Counted from the stretch's first letter, positions 36,004-46,027 are shown. The stretch is DNA of 64,000 bases from an uncultured Candidatus Saccharibacteria bacterium (GCA_937906385.1 CALCYQ010000004.1:320366-384365); one strand, 5' to 3'. A program made the numbers and translations. The notes: generated by a model not told the origin, from the sequence alone.

Positions 36004-37359
36004 TCAAGCATATTGCCAAATCGAACCATCGGCTCCGTCGAGCAAAGTAATGCCCTCTGCGCTAATTTCGTTACGCAAACTGTCTGCCGTTGCGAAATCC
36101 TTCGCCTTTTTCGCCTCAAAGCGTTTTGCAATTTTCTCTTTTAGCTCGTCTGAAATATCCGGCGTGGATTTTGCAATGTCTAATCCAAATACGTCGTCCA
36201 AGAATTGCACAAATGCTTCATTCGGCACATTCTTCGTAATCACTTTATCTAGCTCTGCCAAAGCGCCCGCCGAATTTAGATTATTATCAAGCTGTTCCAA
36301 CATCGCCGACTTTACGTCGTCCATTTGTGTCGCCTCTTTTTGCCAGCGCAAAGCCGCAAAATTTCGATAGTTTAACAAACGCTGTTTTGCCGCCGCTAAA
36401 TCGTCAAACGAAAAATTTCTTTCGCTCTGAAAATGACCTTGTAGCACCCACATTTTGTAATCCATGTGCGTATATCCGCGCTTAGCTAAGTCGTCGAACA
36501 TATAAACATTCCCCAGCGACTTCGAAATTTTCTGCCCTTCAATTGTAATAAAATTGTTGTGCAACCAGAAATTCGACATCTTTTTACCATAAGCGCCTTC
36601 AAGTTGCGCGATTTCATTTGTATGATGAATCGGAATATGGTCAATACCACCACAATGAATATCAATCGGCTCGCCTAATACTTCATGAATAATCGTGGCG
36701 CACTCAATATGCCAACCCGGATAGCCCATCCGACCGCGATATTCCCATTTCATTGCATGGTCTTCGCCATCGCGAATCCATTTCCAAACTGCGAAATCTG
36801 ATACGTTGCGTTTTTCGTCACTAAATTCCACGCGCGCCCCAGCTTTTAGATGCTCTAAATCCAGATGCGCAAAGTCGGCATACGTTGGAAATTTCGACGT
36901 ATCGTAGTACAGACCATCTGTCGTATCATACAAATATCCTTTTTTATCTAGCGCATCAACGAGCGTCATATCTTCTTTCACAAAATCTGTCGCTCGACAA
37001 ATTCGGCTCGGTTCTACCATATTTAGCGCACGGAAGTTCTTTAGAAAATCATTCATGTACATTTCCGCCACTTTCCACACCGTCTTCCCCTCACGGCGCG
37101 CCCCCTTTTCCATTTTATCTTCGCCATCATCAGCATCGGAAGTTAAGTGCCCAACATCTGTAATATTCAATACCCGGTCGACTTTATAACCTTGCTGTTG
37201 TAAAGTGCGTACTAGTAAATCCCAATAGACATAACAAGTAAAATTGCCGATATGGGCAAAGCTATACACGGTTGGACCACAAGTATAAACTTTAACCCGC
37301 TCCGCATCTTGCGGCTCAAAATTCTCTATTTTGCGCGTTAAAGTATTATATAGTTTCAT
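36004..37359 (-). CDS. cysS: Cysteinyl-tRNA synthetase
   Basis: This 451-residue class I synthetase has the zinc/HIGH region 'YTCGPTVYSFAHIGNFTCY', Cys in 'WHIECATI', and the His/Glu ligands in 'HIPIHHTNEIAQ'. The KMSKS loop is KISKS. The pocket sequence 'IHCGGIDHIPIHHTNE' differs from the usual 'HGGG.DL.FPHHENE', a variant I associate from memory with CPR and archaeal enzymes. TATACT lies 9 bases before the ATG. Confidence 0.95.
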   Translation of the reverse strand: MKLYNTLTRKIENFEPQDAERVKVYTCGPTVYSFAHIGNFTCYVYWDLLVRTLQQQGYKVDRVLNITDVGHLTSDADDGEDKMEKGARREGKTVWKVAEMYMNDFLKNFRALNMVEPSRICRATDFVKEDMTLVDALDKKGYLYDTTDGLYYDTSKFPTYADFAHLDLEHLKAGARVEFSDEKRNVSDFAVWKWIRDGEDHAMKWEYRGRMGYPGWHIECATIIHEVLGEPIDIHCGGIDHIPIHHTNEIAQLEGAYGKKMSNFWLHNNFITIEGQKISKSLGNVYMFDDLAKRGYTHMDYKMWVLQGHFQSERNFSFDDLAAAKQRLLNYRNFAALRWQKEATQMDDVKSAMLEQLDNNLNSAGALAELDKVITKNVPNEAFVQFLDDVFGLDIAKSTPDISDELKEKIAKRFEAKKAKDFATADSLRNEISAEGITLLDGADGSIWQYA

Positions 37360-37392
37360 AATATCTTAAGTATAACACCGAGGGATATTATC

Positions 37393-38931
37393 TTAAAATA
37401 AAAAGATAGCGAGCAGCATCATTATAATTGGCATTACAAACATTCCGAAAATTATACCAAGAACAGCAAATAATATAATTTTCCGCTGACGTTCTTGTTC
37501 GTAGGTCTGGTCGATACGTTTTTTACCCGAATCATCTATATCCGATTTCTTGTTATCATTCCGGTCTTGTATCTCCGCATGACGCAATCCATGTAGATAA
37601 TCAATCAACTCATCATCCGATCTCAAATTGCAAATTTTTGCACGCGTTTCCGCCTCAAAATTATGTCGCGCTTGAACCGAACGGTACTTATTTACGCACG
37701 TTAACGCATAGATACCATACCCTATCATCCAAAATAATACAAATACGACTGAGAACGCAGAGAAAAGGGCTGAAAAAATCCGCTCACCGACTATCGCTAA
37801 TTCCATAAACGTTATTAACTTACCCAACAGCCAAATTATTACTGGCAGTCCAAAAGTATTCAGCAATAATTTATTCTTATCCACCGGCACCGAGCCCATC
37901 GTCTCACCCGTACGCGCGTTCACGGCAATGTAATGCTTAAACGGTGCGCCATCTTTCTTTACTTCAACAACACTGAACAACCACACCGGTAGATATGCTG
38001 TCTTCCATTGCACGCCTTTTTGCTCTAGTCGCACAATATCCCAACAAATCCCACGATCATACTTCTTTATCGTTGAATGTAATTGATATTTCAAAATATC
38101 TTCGGTTTGATTTTTAGCCTTTCGGTCAAGTTCCGCAATATTCAAATCACGCTTTTCGGACGAATATCCCCGCAAATAACGCGGATCCCAATCGACTGCA
38201 TTTTCTGTATCAAACGGCATAATAGCGCTAATCACGTTATTCGTGGTACGTTTGCGGTCATGATTTAGCTTGTCGCTCGAAGCCTCAATCGTCAAATCGT
38301 CGACTTCCAGCTCAAAATCGCGCTCAATTTTATAGACATTCGCATCATACCGCGTCTCTGCATCGTCTCCGCTACCTACCGTATATCTACGCACTAATTC
38401 TTCGCCAATGCCAGATAGTTGCGCCTTCACGCGCATATCAATCACCACATACGGCAAAAACACGCCACGCACATTTTCTTCTTTAAACTCATTAATCATC
38501 TGCACATTTGCGTGCTTCGTTTTATCGCGCAAGAATTCTTGCATCTTTATAAAAGCTTCTTTTCGCGTCAATTTAAACGGCAATACTAAGTCCGGCACCG
38601 CGCCATTTGGCATTTTCTCCGTCACTGATAGCATATGTCGGCACCACGGACAACTCGCCGTCATTGCCTCGCTGGTATTAATTACCACTTCCGCTCCGCA
38701 CGACGAACATTTCAGCGTCAAAATCACTTCTTCATCTGGAATGATATTTTGTGCGCCTTCGCCAACGACCTTACCGGTCAATTTCTCGACGTTGCCACTC
38801 TGATTTGTCGATTCGACATCCAATATCTGCTTACAACTGTGGCATTTCAGCCTACCATCCTTGCCATCTGGCTCAATGTTCGATGCGCCACAGTGCGGAC
38901 AGCGTAAAACCGTCTTACTTTTTATCACCAT
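37393..38931 (-). CDS. Zinc-ribbon membrane protein, YdjG-like (paralog 1 of 3)
   Basis: This 512-residue protein has two N-terminal zinc ribbons. The first is TFIIB-type (CPHC...CHSC, residues ~12-33) and the second is CSSC...CPWC (~75-95). A ~230-residue conserved middle ('PDLVLPFK', 'YLPVWLFSV..KKDG', 'YIAVNARTGETMGSVP') follows. C-terminal hydrophobic helices lie near 355-415 and at the extreme end (~485-512). It resembles B. subtilis YdjG as remembered. The start overlaps the upstream paralog by 17 bases. The likely role is a membrane-bound partner of the SPFH protein encoded at 41915. Confidence 0.7.
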   Translation of the reverse strand: MVIKSKTVLRCPHCGASNIEPDGKDGRLKCHSCKQILDVESTNQSGNVEKLTGKVVGEGAQNIIPDEEVILTLKCSSCGAEVVINTSEAMTASCPWCRHMLSVTEKMPNGAVPDLVLPFKLTRKEAFIKMQEFLRDKTKHANVQMINEFKEENVRGVFLPYVVIDMRVKAQLSGIGEELVRRYTVGSGDDAETRYDANVYKIERDFELEVDDLTIEASSDKLNHDRKRTTNNVISAIMPFDTENAVDWDPRYLRGYSSEKRDLNIAELDRKAKNQTEDILKYQLHSTIKKYDRGICWDIVRLEQKGVQWKTAYLPVWLFSVVEVKKDGAPFKHYIAVNARTGETMGSVPVDKNKLLLNTFGLPVIIWLLGKLITFMELAIVGERIFSALFSAFSVVFVLFWMIGYGIYALTCVNKYRSVQARHNFEAETRAKICNLRSDDELIDYLHGLRHAEIQDRNDNKKSDIDDSGKKRIDQTYEQERQRKIILFAVLGIIFGMFVMPIIMMLLAIFLF

Positions 38932-40408
38932 TATTCTCGCGTTCTTTTATCTTTTGCCCCGGCGCGGTATTAGCCATCATATCAATACCAAGAAATTCCG
39001 CCATCTTCTGCCCCATCATCTTCTCGCCATTCTTCGCTATCACGCCTTTCACGCTATTTCCGTTTTCGCCTTGGATTCGTGCATTACTTAAACCTTTACG
39101 ATGTTCGCGCAAATTGTCGGATTGTTTCAAATTATTAACGGTCGACTTCGTCTCTTTCTCATAAGTATGCCGCGCATCCATGTTGCGGTAGCGGCTCATC
39201 TTCATCCAATAGAATAGGAAGCCTGGCGTAAAACCAAGAAAACCCGCCACCCAAATATCGCTATCGTCCGCACCGATAAACATCTTAATCCAAGCCAAAC
39301 CAAGCACGATACCAATAACCTCGATAATCGTCGAGATAATCAGTAAGCGCGACTTATTAATCGGCACCGAGCCCATCGTCTCGCCCGTGCGCGCATTTAC
39401 TGCCACATAATGCAACATCTTTCCCTTAGCATCGTCTTGCAAATAGCTGTATAGCCAGACCGGCAAATATGCCGCTTTCCAGCTCGTGCCCTTAATCGAC
39501 AAGCTTTCGTTCGTCCATCGCGTACCACGGTCATAGAATGTCATACTTTCTTTCGCACGGTAACGCGCCACGTCTCCGACTTGCTCTTGCATCACCGGCT
39601 TCAAGACGTCAATATCCGTATCGCGCTTTTCCGAAGCGTAACCACGCAAGAAAGCCGGATTCCACGCCACACAATTTTCCGTATCAAACGGCATAATGGC
39701 GTTAATTACGTTATTCGTATTCGCACGCACATCTTGCTTCAATTTGTCACTCGAAGCTTCCACCGTCAAATCGTCCACCAGTAAATCAAAATCGCGCGCC
39801 ACGTCGTAGGCATCCGCATCATATTTACGTCGGCGCGTATTACCACTGCCTACAGTGTAGCTCCGTACTAAATGCTCCGCTTCACCCGATAGGCTCGCAT
39901 GCGCATTCACATCTACAATCATATACGGCAAATAAACACCCATAATGTTTTCGGTCGTAAATTCAGCCTTAAATTTCGGATGTGCAAAGAATTGACGCTT
40001 TTCTACAAACTCGCGAATCTTGCCCTCCGCAGCGGCCTTTTCGGTCTTAAACGGCAATACCAAATCCGGCACTGCGCCATTCGGCAATTTTTCGTTTACA
40101 GAAAGTGTATGACGGCACCAGTGGCAACGTGCGTTCGTCACTTCTTCGGTATTAATCACCACTTGTGCCCCGCAAGCTGGGCACTTCAGAGTCAAAATAA
40201 TATCTTCGCCCGGGATAATATTCGTCGCGCCTTCCGCAATCGTATCGCCCTTCAAATCCTCTACGCCACCATATGCATTCACTGCCTCAGAGGCAAATTC
40301 AGCACGACAATAATTACACTTCAGCTGCCCAGTCTTCGTGTTTAACGTCACGTCTGTAGCGCCACATTTCGGGCATCTATTCATGCCATTTTTATCGTTC
40401 TGAATCAT
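38915..40408 (-). CDS. Zinc-ribbon membrane protein, YdjG-like (paralog 2 of 3)
   Basis: This 497-residue protein has the same architecture as its neighbours. Zinc ribbons are CPKC...CNYC (residues ~12-34) and CPAC...CHWC. The conserved middle carries 'VWLYSYLQDD' and 'YVAVNARTGETMGSVPINKS'. Two or three membrane helices lie near residues 350-400, and an Asn/Lys-rich cytoplasmic tail ends it. It lacks the extra C-terminal helix of paralog 1. The three copies are well diverged, so the triplication is old. An AGGGAGG ribosome site precedes it. Confidence 0.7.
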   Translation of the reverse strand: MIQNDKNGMNRCPKCGATDVTLNTKTGQLKCNYCRAEFASEAVNAYGGVEDLKGDTIAEGATNIIPGEDIILTLKCPACGAQVVINTEEVTNARCHWCRHTLSVNEKLPNGAVPDLVLPFKTEKAAAEGKIREFVEKRQFFAHPKFKAEFTTENIMGVYLPYMIVDVNAHASLSGEAEHLVRSYTVGSGNTRRRKYDADAYDVARDFDLLVDDLTVEASSDKLKQDVRANTNNVINAIMPFDTENCVAWNPAFLRGYASEKRDTDIDVLKPVMQEQVGDVARYRAKESMTFYDRGTRWTNESLSIKGTSWKAAYLPVWLYSYLQDDAKGKMLHYVAVNARTGETMGSVPINKSRLLIISTIIEVIGIVLGLAWIKMFIGADDSDIWVAGFLGFTPGFLFYWMKMSRYRNMDARHTYEKETKSTVNNLKQSDNLREHRKGLSNARIQGENGNSVKGVIAKNGEKMMGQKMAEFLGIDMMANTAPGQKIKERENNGDKK

Positions 40409-40423
40409 TTTACCTCCCTTTAA

Positions 40424-41896
40424 TTACTGATTTAAAATCCCAAACACCGCCACAAACATGCCAGCAATAATCGCCAAGCAAATTATTAATGCAATTACAT
40501 ACAATCGATATTTAACTGGATGCGCTTCTTCGCCACCCGCCATCACGCCAAGCACATTTCCCCAAAATCGGTCGCCCAAACTCTGCGATTTTCGCTCTGC
40601 TCCGAGTTTTTCATTCGTCTCTTTGGCATAATTTTTGCCATTTTCATAATTGCGCTTTTCTGAAAGCAACATCTCATCGCGCCCAGTCGCTAGCGAGCCA
40701 ATCGCACGATCATCATTGCGCCCCACCATCGTCTGAAGCCAAGCTTGCGAGGTGCCTTTTTCGACATCCTTTATCTCAAAATTCTGTAATTCCACTCGCG
40801 TTTCGCGTTCGTGCGCATGACGCGCCCGCTTTTGCGTCGATACGCGTTCACCCTTCTTTGGCGCCGGCATCGAACCTGCCGTTTCGCCCGTACGCGCATT
40901 CACGGCGATGTAATAAATTCGTTTATCGCCTTCGCGCTCGTAGCTATATAGCCACACCGGCAGATAGGCCGCTTTCCATTTCAGCCCTTTCAAGCTCAAA
41001 TGTTCATCGTCCCAGCGCGCCCCACGAGTATAATCCGGAATTTTTTTCATCACTTCATGACGCGCAATGTCGCCACTCTGCAAAACGACGATTTCTTTCA
41101 GCCTCGACGTATTTACGCTACGCTTCTCTGCCGCCACCCCGCGAATAAAATTCGCATCCCAAGCTACCGCATTTTCTGTATCGAACGGTAAAATCGCATT
41201 GATAATATTATTTGAATTCACATCACGATTCTGGTTTAGTCGCGCCGCTGATGATTCTACGGTCAAATCATCAATCAGCAAATCATAATCCAAAGTCAAA
41301 TAATGTTGCTCAATCGTCCACGGTGGTGTCTTTTTATCTTTGTCTTCATCTGCCACCTTTTCAGCATCACCTTTCATCGTTTCGTGCGCATTCACGTCAA
41401 CAATGAAATATGGAAAATAAACGCTTCGAATATCTTTCGCAGAAAATTGATCATAGAAAGTCTTATCAATCTTCTCGCGATATGTATTCAGACAACTGCG
41501 AATTTTCTGCTCCGCTGTTATTTTTTTCATCTTAAATGGCAACACTAAATCTGGCACTGCGCCATTCGGAATCTTGTCCACCAAAGAAAAAATATGGCGG
41601 CACCAGTGACAAGATGCGCTCGTTTGTTCCGCCGCATCCACCACTACCTCGGCACCACAAGAAGGACATTTAAAAGTCACGATAATTTCGTCGCTCGGAA
41701 TTATATCCTCCGCCCCTTCTTCCACGACGTTACCGTGCAACTTTTCTACGCCGCCCGCCTTATTTATCTTTTTGCCTTCAAAAAGCGTATGGCAGAAATT
41801 ACAACGTAATTTTCCCTCGCCCAAATCGATAGCCACATCACTGCCCCCACAACGAGGGCAGCGATGCAATTCGAACTTTGGCTCTTTAGTAGCCAT
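40424..41896 (-). CDS. Zinc-ribbon membrane protein, YdjG-like (paralog 3 of 3)
   Basis: This 490-residue protein has zinc ribbons CPRC...CNFC (residues ~14-35) and CPSC...CHWC, then the shared middle ('AYLPVWLYSYEREGDKRIYYIAVNARTGET'). It differs from the others in having no mid-protein helices and only one C-terminal membrane helix (~465-487), preceded by a long charged stretch. It begins 18 bases after the SPFH gene in the same transcript direction. Confidence 0.7.
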   Translation of the reverse strand: MATKEPKFELHRCPRCGGSDVAIDLGEGKLRCNFCHTLFEGKKINKAGGVEKLHGNVVEEGAEDIIPSDEIIVTFKCPSCGAEVVVDAAEQTSASCHWCRHIFSLVDKIPNGAVPDLVLPFKMKKITAEQKIRSCLNTYREKIDKTFYDQFSAKDIRSVYFPYFIVDVNAHETMKGDAEKVADEDKDKKTPPWTIEQHYLTLDYDLLIDDLTVESSAARLNQNRDVNSNNIINAILPFDTENAVAWDANFIRGVAAEKRSVNTSRLKEIVVLQSGDIARHEVMKKIPDYTRGARWDDEHLSLKGLKWKAAYLPVWLYSYEREGDKRIYYIAVNARTGETAGSMPAPKKGERVSTQKRARHAHERETRVELQNFEIKDVEKGTSQAWLQTMVGRNDDRAIGSLATGRDEMLLSEKRNYENGKNYAKETNEKLGAERKSQSLGDRFWGNVLGVMAGGEEAHPVKYRLYVIALIICLAIIAGMFVAVFGILNQ

Positions 41897-41914
41897 TTAG
41901 AGATGCTTCTCCAA

Positions 41915-43108
41915 TTACTCCGCAGCTGGAGCTGCTGGGGTTTCTGGGGTCTCCGGAGCGGCTGGCGCTTCTGGCGCAGCCGGTGCAGCCGGCGCTTCTG
42001 GAGCTGGCGCAGCGGCTGGTTGAGCAGCAGCGGCGGCAGCAGCAGCTTGTTGAGCCATTACTGGATTCTCGCCAACCGGCTGAGTCATACCAGCAGTACC
42101 ACCCATCATACCAACGCCCATACCCATACCCATTAGGCCATTCGTACCGGCATTATTGCCAGCAGCATTGACACCTTCGGCAATCTGAGTTTGCGCATAA
42201 GCAGCACCAACGCCACCTTGCATGAGGAAGCCAGTATTGAATTTTTCGGTAATAAGCTTTGCGGAAGTTTCGTCCCAGTCCAAGCCCATTGGCGATACGC
42301 CAACTACAGCAAGACCATACTTCGAACCCCATTGTGCATTCGCTTCAACAGCATCATTAACATCTTTCGCGAAGGTTGTCTGGCCGCCTTGAATATCATC
42401 AATGGATTTACCGCCCTTAGTGAAGCTCGAAAGAGCAACCGACAAGGAGCCGATGAAGTCTGCGAAGAGACCTTCTTCAACACCGCCATCGCCTTCACCG
42501 CCGAGCTCAAAGTAGCTACGACCTTGACCGGAAATGATGTCGACTGGGATTAAGTTCTTAATCAAAAGAATTGGATCTACAACTTTGACGGTGTAAGTAC
42601 CATTGCTCGTTACGGCGAGCATCGCACCTGCATAATTGGCATCCTTATAACGGATTGGATTTTGCGTGCCATAGTGGAGGCCCTTAATATCCTTTAAGTT
42701 CACATAGAATGCAATCTGTTGGTTACCTGGCTGACCGCCGAACTTGAATTGGTTCCAGCTCTGACCAAAGGTCGAGGCAAAGAAGCCGTCACCAGAGAAC
42801 ATACTCTTAGCTTCTGGAACATTCTCAGTCGTATAAGTGTAGCCGCCTGGCTCAGAAATTACACCAGTAATACCACCGTTCTCAACGGTAATTAAACAAG
42901 TGCCTTCTGGAACCAAAAACTTGCTGCCGTTCGAAATCACGTTGGCATTCTCCTCGCCATCGTTATTCTCACTGCCGTTCACCTTCACTGGGGTTGCGCG
43001 TGCTAACAAGACATGATCAGTCATGGAAGCTGGTGGCGCCATATATTCGAGCCACTGATTCGCGAAACTACCACTAAGGGCGCCCGTAAATGCTTTAATA
43101 AAGCCCAT
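41915..43108 (-). CDS. SPFH-domain protein, YdjI-like
   Basis: This 397-residue protein has an SPFH/band-7-type core (residues ~15-290) with 'FLVPEGTCLITVENGGITGVISEPGGYTY', 'IAFYVNLKDIKGLHYGTQNPI', 'NGTYTVKVVDPILLIKNLIP' and 'YGLAVVGVSPMGLDWDE'. This is the pattern I remember for Bacillus YdjI ('virion core protein'). A Gly/Met-rich stretch and an Ala/Pro/Glu-rich tail follow. The C-terminal zinc ribbon found in YdjI-type proteins is absent. AAGGAGG sits 7 bases before the ATG. Three zinc-ribbon membrane proteins follow on the same strand. No pspA is nearby. Confidence 0.8.
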   Translation of the reverse strand: MGFIKAFTGALSGSFANQWLEYMAPPASMTDHVLLARATPVKVNGSENNDGEENANVISNGSKFLVPEGTCLITVENGGITGVISEPGGYTYTTENVPEAKSMFSGDGFFASTFGQSWNQFKFGGQPGNQQIAFYVNLKDIKGLHYGTQNPIRYKDANYAGAMLAVTSNGTYTVKVVDPILLIKNLIPVDIISGQGRSYFELGGEGDGGVEEGLFADFIGSLSVALSSFTKGGKSIDDIQGGQTTFAKDVNDAVEANAQWGSKYGLAVVGVSPMGLDWDETSAKLITEKFNTGFLMQGGVGAAYAQTQIAEGVNAAGNNAGTNGLMGMGMGVGMMGGTAGMTQPVGENPVMAQQAAAAAAAAQPAAAPAPEAPAAPAAPEAPAAPETPETPAAPAAE

Positions 43109-43203
43109 TTGGATTCCTCCTTAAGTTTTATCTTAGTTCTATCATATCACAAGCACTTTATTTCGTGCAGAAAACTAAGCATAAATTTTTTATACAGCCG
43201 CAC

Positions 43204-43280
43204 AAAAATCCCCCTCTTTAATCGGGGGATTTCCTCAAAAAACGTGAATTAAACCGTTTTTGCTTAAAAATTCACGGTTT
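43204..43280 (-). terminator. Tandem terminators downstream of ppa
   Basis: Two hairpins follow the ppa stop on the minus strand: CGTGAATT/AATTCACG (43243-43276) with a T run, then AAATCCCCC/GGGGGATTT (43204-43232) with a T run. Confidence 0.75.
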
Positions 43281-43802
43281 TTAAAAGCGTTTAATAGCGG
43301 CTTCGATAACTTTCTGAGCTTCTTCTACGCCAAAGAAACCTTTCACCTGAGTGGTACCTGGTTTCTTTAAATCTTTGTAGTGATTGAAGTGGAATTCAAT
43401 CTGTTCAATCGTGCGCTTTGGCAAATCTTCCAAAGTCTTGATTGCGTCACCATTGTTGCGATCATCGTCAACTACAGCAATAATCTTATCGTCGACTTCC
43501 CCGTCATCCACAAACTTCATCACGCCAAGAATCTTTGCTTTCACATAAATGCCAGTCGTAAGTGGCTGCTCTGTAATCACAAGCACATCGAGCTCGTCGC
43601 CATCTTCATCGAGCGTTTGTGGAATAAAGCCATAGTTGCAAGGCTTCGCAAATGCCATCGGTTCAATGCGATCAAGCATAAAGCAAGCGCGCTTACGATC
43701 CCATTCAATCTTGTGGTTGCTACCAGTTGGAATCTCAATAACGACATTAATGTTTCCGTTTTTATAATCACCTGGCTCTAAAATTTGGTTAAAATCAGCC
43801 AT
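43281..43802 (-). CDS. ppa: Inorganic pyrophosphatase (family I)
   Basis: This 173-residue enzyme hydrolyses PPi to phosphate, driving biosynthetic reactions. The start at 43802 has AAGGAG upstream; 18 earlier in-frame codons lack a ribosome site. Metal-binding motif 'DEDGDELDVLV', 'EIPTGSNHKIEWD' and 'KYNYGFIP'-type 'PCNYGFIPQT' are intact, and length is normal. It is divergent from the gap operon. Confidence 0.96.
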   Translation of the reverse strand: MADFNQILEPGDYKNGNINVVIEIPTGSNHKIEWDRKRACFMLDRIEPMAFAKPCNYGFIPQTLDEDGDELDVLVITEQPLTTGIYVKAKILGVMKFVDDGEVDDKIIAVVDDDRNNGDAIKTLEDLPKRTIEQIEFHFNHYKDLKKPGTTQVKGFFGVEEAQKVIEAAIKRF

Positions 43803-43922
43803 GTCACTCCTTTCATGTTTGTACTCCCCAAAATTAAGGGAGCTTTTCTTTATCATAGCACACTAGATGTGGTACAATAAGCATAAGTATCATCTAATAA
43901 TTATTAGGAGTAAAAAAGACAC

Positions 43923-44930
43923 ATGGTTCGAATTGCTATTAACGGCTTTGGACGTATCGGCCGCAATGCATTCAAAATCGCCTTCGATCGTGGCGATGTC
44001 GAAGTAGTCGCTATCAACGACCTTACCGACGCACAAACGCTCGCACATCTCTTAAAATACGATTCCAACTACGGCATCTATGACAAAGACGTCAAGAGCG
44101 ACGACCAAAACATTATCGTTGATGGCAAATCCATCCGCGTCTTCGCCGAAAAAGATCCAGCCAATTTACCATGGCGCGACCTCGGCGTTGATGTAGTTAT
44201 CGAGTCCACTGGCTTCTTTACGAATCCAGAAGACGCCCGCGCCCACATTACCGCCGGCGCCCGCAAAGTCGTCATCTCCGCCCCAGCTAAAGGCGAAGGT
44301 GCCAAGACTATCGTACTTGGCGTCAACGAAGATCAACTCACCGTCGACGATGAAATCGTTTCTAACGCTTCCTGTACGACCAACTGTATTGCTCCTGTCA
44401 TGAAAGTTCTCGAAGATAATATCGGCATCGACAAAGCTATGATGACCACCGTCCACAGCTATACTGCCAGCCAAAAACTCCAAGATGCTCCAGCTAAAGA
44501 CATCCGCGAAGCTCGTTCGGCCGCCGAAAACATCGTCCCAACGACCACCGGCGCCAGCAAGGCTGCTGCTCTCACCATCCCTACCCTCAAGGGTAAATTT
44601 AATGGTCTTTCCGTCCGCGTCCCAACCCCAGTAGTTTCTCTCTCGGATATTACTGCTGTTACTAAGCGCGAAACTTCCGTCGAAGAAATCAACGAGCTCT
44701 TCAAGCGCGCCGCCGCCGATCCTTATTATCAAGGCATCCTCGACGCTACCGAAGAAGAACTCGTCTCCATCGATTATCGCGGCAACTCGCATTCTTCCAT
44801 CGTCGACCTCAAGCTCACCGATGTTATCGGTGGCACCCTTATTAAGGTTGTGGCTTGGTATGACAATGAATGGGGCTACAGTAATCGCCTCGTCGAATTA
44901 ACTGCCGACCTTGGCAAGATGGGTCAATAA
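43923..44930 (+). CDS. gap: Glyceraldehyde-3-phosphate dehydrogenase
   Basis: This 335-residue enzyme has the Rossmann motif INGFGRIGRNAF, catalytic Cys151 in SNASCTTNC, the His in 'TTVHSYT', and the substrate loop 'WYDNEWGYSNR'. It oxidises GAP with phosphate to 1,3-bisphosphoglycerate. It leads a five-gene operon; rpiB starts 4 bases after its stop. TACAAT near 43873 and an AGGAG site mark its promoter and leader. Confidence 0.97.
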   Translation: MVRIAINGFGRIGRNAFKIAFDRGDVEVVAINDLTDAQTLAHLLKYDSNYGIYDKDVKSDDQNIIVDGKSIRVFAEKDPANLPWRDLGVDVVIESTGFFTNPEDARAHITAGARKVVISAPAKGEGAKTIVLGVNEDQLTVDDEIVSNASCTTNCIAPVMKVLEDNIGIDKAMMTTVHSYTASQKLQDAPAKDIREARSAAENIVPTTTGASKAAALTIPTLKGKFNGLSVRVPTPVVSLSDITAVTKRETSVEEINELFKRAAADPYYQGILDATEEELVSIDYRGNSHSSIVDLKLTDVIGGTLIKVVAWYDNEWGYSNRLVELTADLGKMGQ

Positions 44931-44934
44931 TAAT

Positions 44935-45375
44935 ATGCACGTCTACCTCGGCGCCGATCATCGCGGCTTTCAACTCAAAGATGAAATTCTCGCCTGGCTT
45001 CAGGGGCGTCAAATTCCATTCACGGATTTTGGCGCACATGAATACGACGCCGAGGACGACTTTAATGATTACGCCAAAAAAGTCGCCATCGCCATGACTT
45101 CCAATACCGATCTCGACGATTTTGGCATTCTACTCTGCGGCTCTGGACAAGGTATGGCTATGCAAGCCAATCGCTACAAAGGCGTTCGCGCCGCCATTTG
45201 CTCTTCTGCTATGGAAGCTATCGAGGCCCGCTTACATAATAACGCTAACATCCTCTGCCTTTCCGCAGACGAAAACCTTCATAATTACGCAGAAATCATT
45301 AATGGCTTCATGACCACAAAGCCACTACCTGACGAAAAATATAAACGCCGTTGCGATAAATTAGACGAGATATAA
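44935..45375 (+). CDS. rpiB: Ribose-5-phosphate isomerase B
   Basis: This 146-residue protein begins 'MHVYLGADHRGFQLKDEI'; the ATG at 44935, right after the gap stop, gives the normal family N-terminus. It interconverts ribose-5-P and ribulose-5-P. The 'GADHRG' motif and the 'LLCGSGQGMAMQAN' loop hold the usual Cys base and phosphate contacts. It is probably translationally coupled to gap. Confidence 0.93.
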   Translation: MHVYLGADHRGFQLKDEILAWLQGRQIPFTDFGAHEYDAEDDFNDYAKKVAIAMTSNTDLDDFGILLCGSGQGMAMQANRYKGVRAAICSSAMEAIEARLHNNANILCLSADENLHNYAEIINGFMTTKPLPDEKYKRRCDKLDEI

Positions 45376-45376
45376 T

Positions 45377-46027
45377 ATGCCAATTACAACTATTGCACCA
45401 AGTATTCTCACCAATAGTCCAACTCAATATAAAGATATTATTAAAAAATACTATCCTTTTGTGCGCCGTGCTCACATTGATATTTCTGATGGCACCCTCA
45501 CTACGAGTACTACCATCAACGAAACTGCTGTCTGGTGGCCAAAAGGCTGGACCGTCGACATCCATATGATGACCGCTCAGCCATCCAAACATGTCGACAA
45601 TCTTATTAAATTACATCCAAATCTCGTCATTCTCCATGCCGAAGCTCGCGAAAATCTCCTTCCAATCTTCGACACGCTCAAGCAAAATGGTATGCGCGTT
45701 GGCGTAGCCATCGTCAGAGGTGTTTATCCTGGCTCCATTAAGCCAATCCTCGCCGCCGCTGACCACGCTATGATTTTCTCTGGTCATCTCGGCGAATATG
45801 GCGGTGAAGCCGATTTATTACTCACCGAAAAAGCCGAATTAATCAACGACCTACATCACGGCATCGAAATCGGTTGGGATGGTGGCGCTAAACTCGACAA
45901 TATCCGTCCAATTACTCATGCCGGCATCCAGGTAATTAACGTCGGTAGCGCTATCGCAAAAGCCGACGATCCAGCTCAAATGTATTCCCTCCTCGTCGCC
46001 GAAACTGAAAAAGAGGAACCGCTATAA
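45377..46027 (+). CDS. rpe: Ribulose-phosphate 3-epimerase
   Basis: This 216-residue TIM barrel has 'IAPSILTNS', the metal/Asp motif 'AHIDISDG', 'VDIHMMTAQP', 'GWDGGAKLDNI' and 'VGSAIAKADDP'. Some classical positions vary (DISDG instead of DVMDG), so a related epimerase is possible, but its place between rpiB and a sugar kinase fits Ru5P-Xu5P epimerisation. One base separates it from rpiB. Confidence 0.88.
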   Translation: MPITTIAPSILTNSPTQYKDIIKKYYPFVRRAHIDISDGTLTTSTTINETAVWWPKGWTVDIHMMTAQPSKHVDNLIKLHPNLVILHAEARENLLPIFDTLKQNGMRVGVAIVRGVYPGSIKPILAAADHAMIFSGHLGEYGGEADLLLTEKAELINDLHHGIEIGWDGGAKLDNIRPITHAGIQVINVGSAIAKADDPAQMYSLLVAETEKEEPL

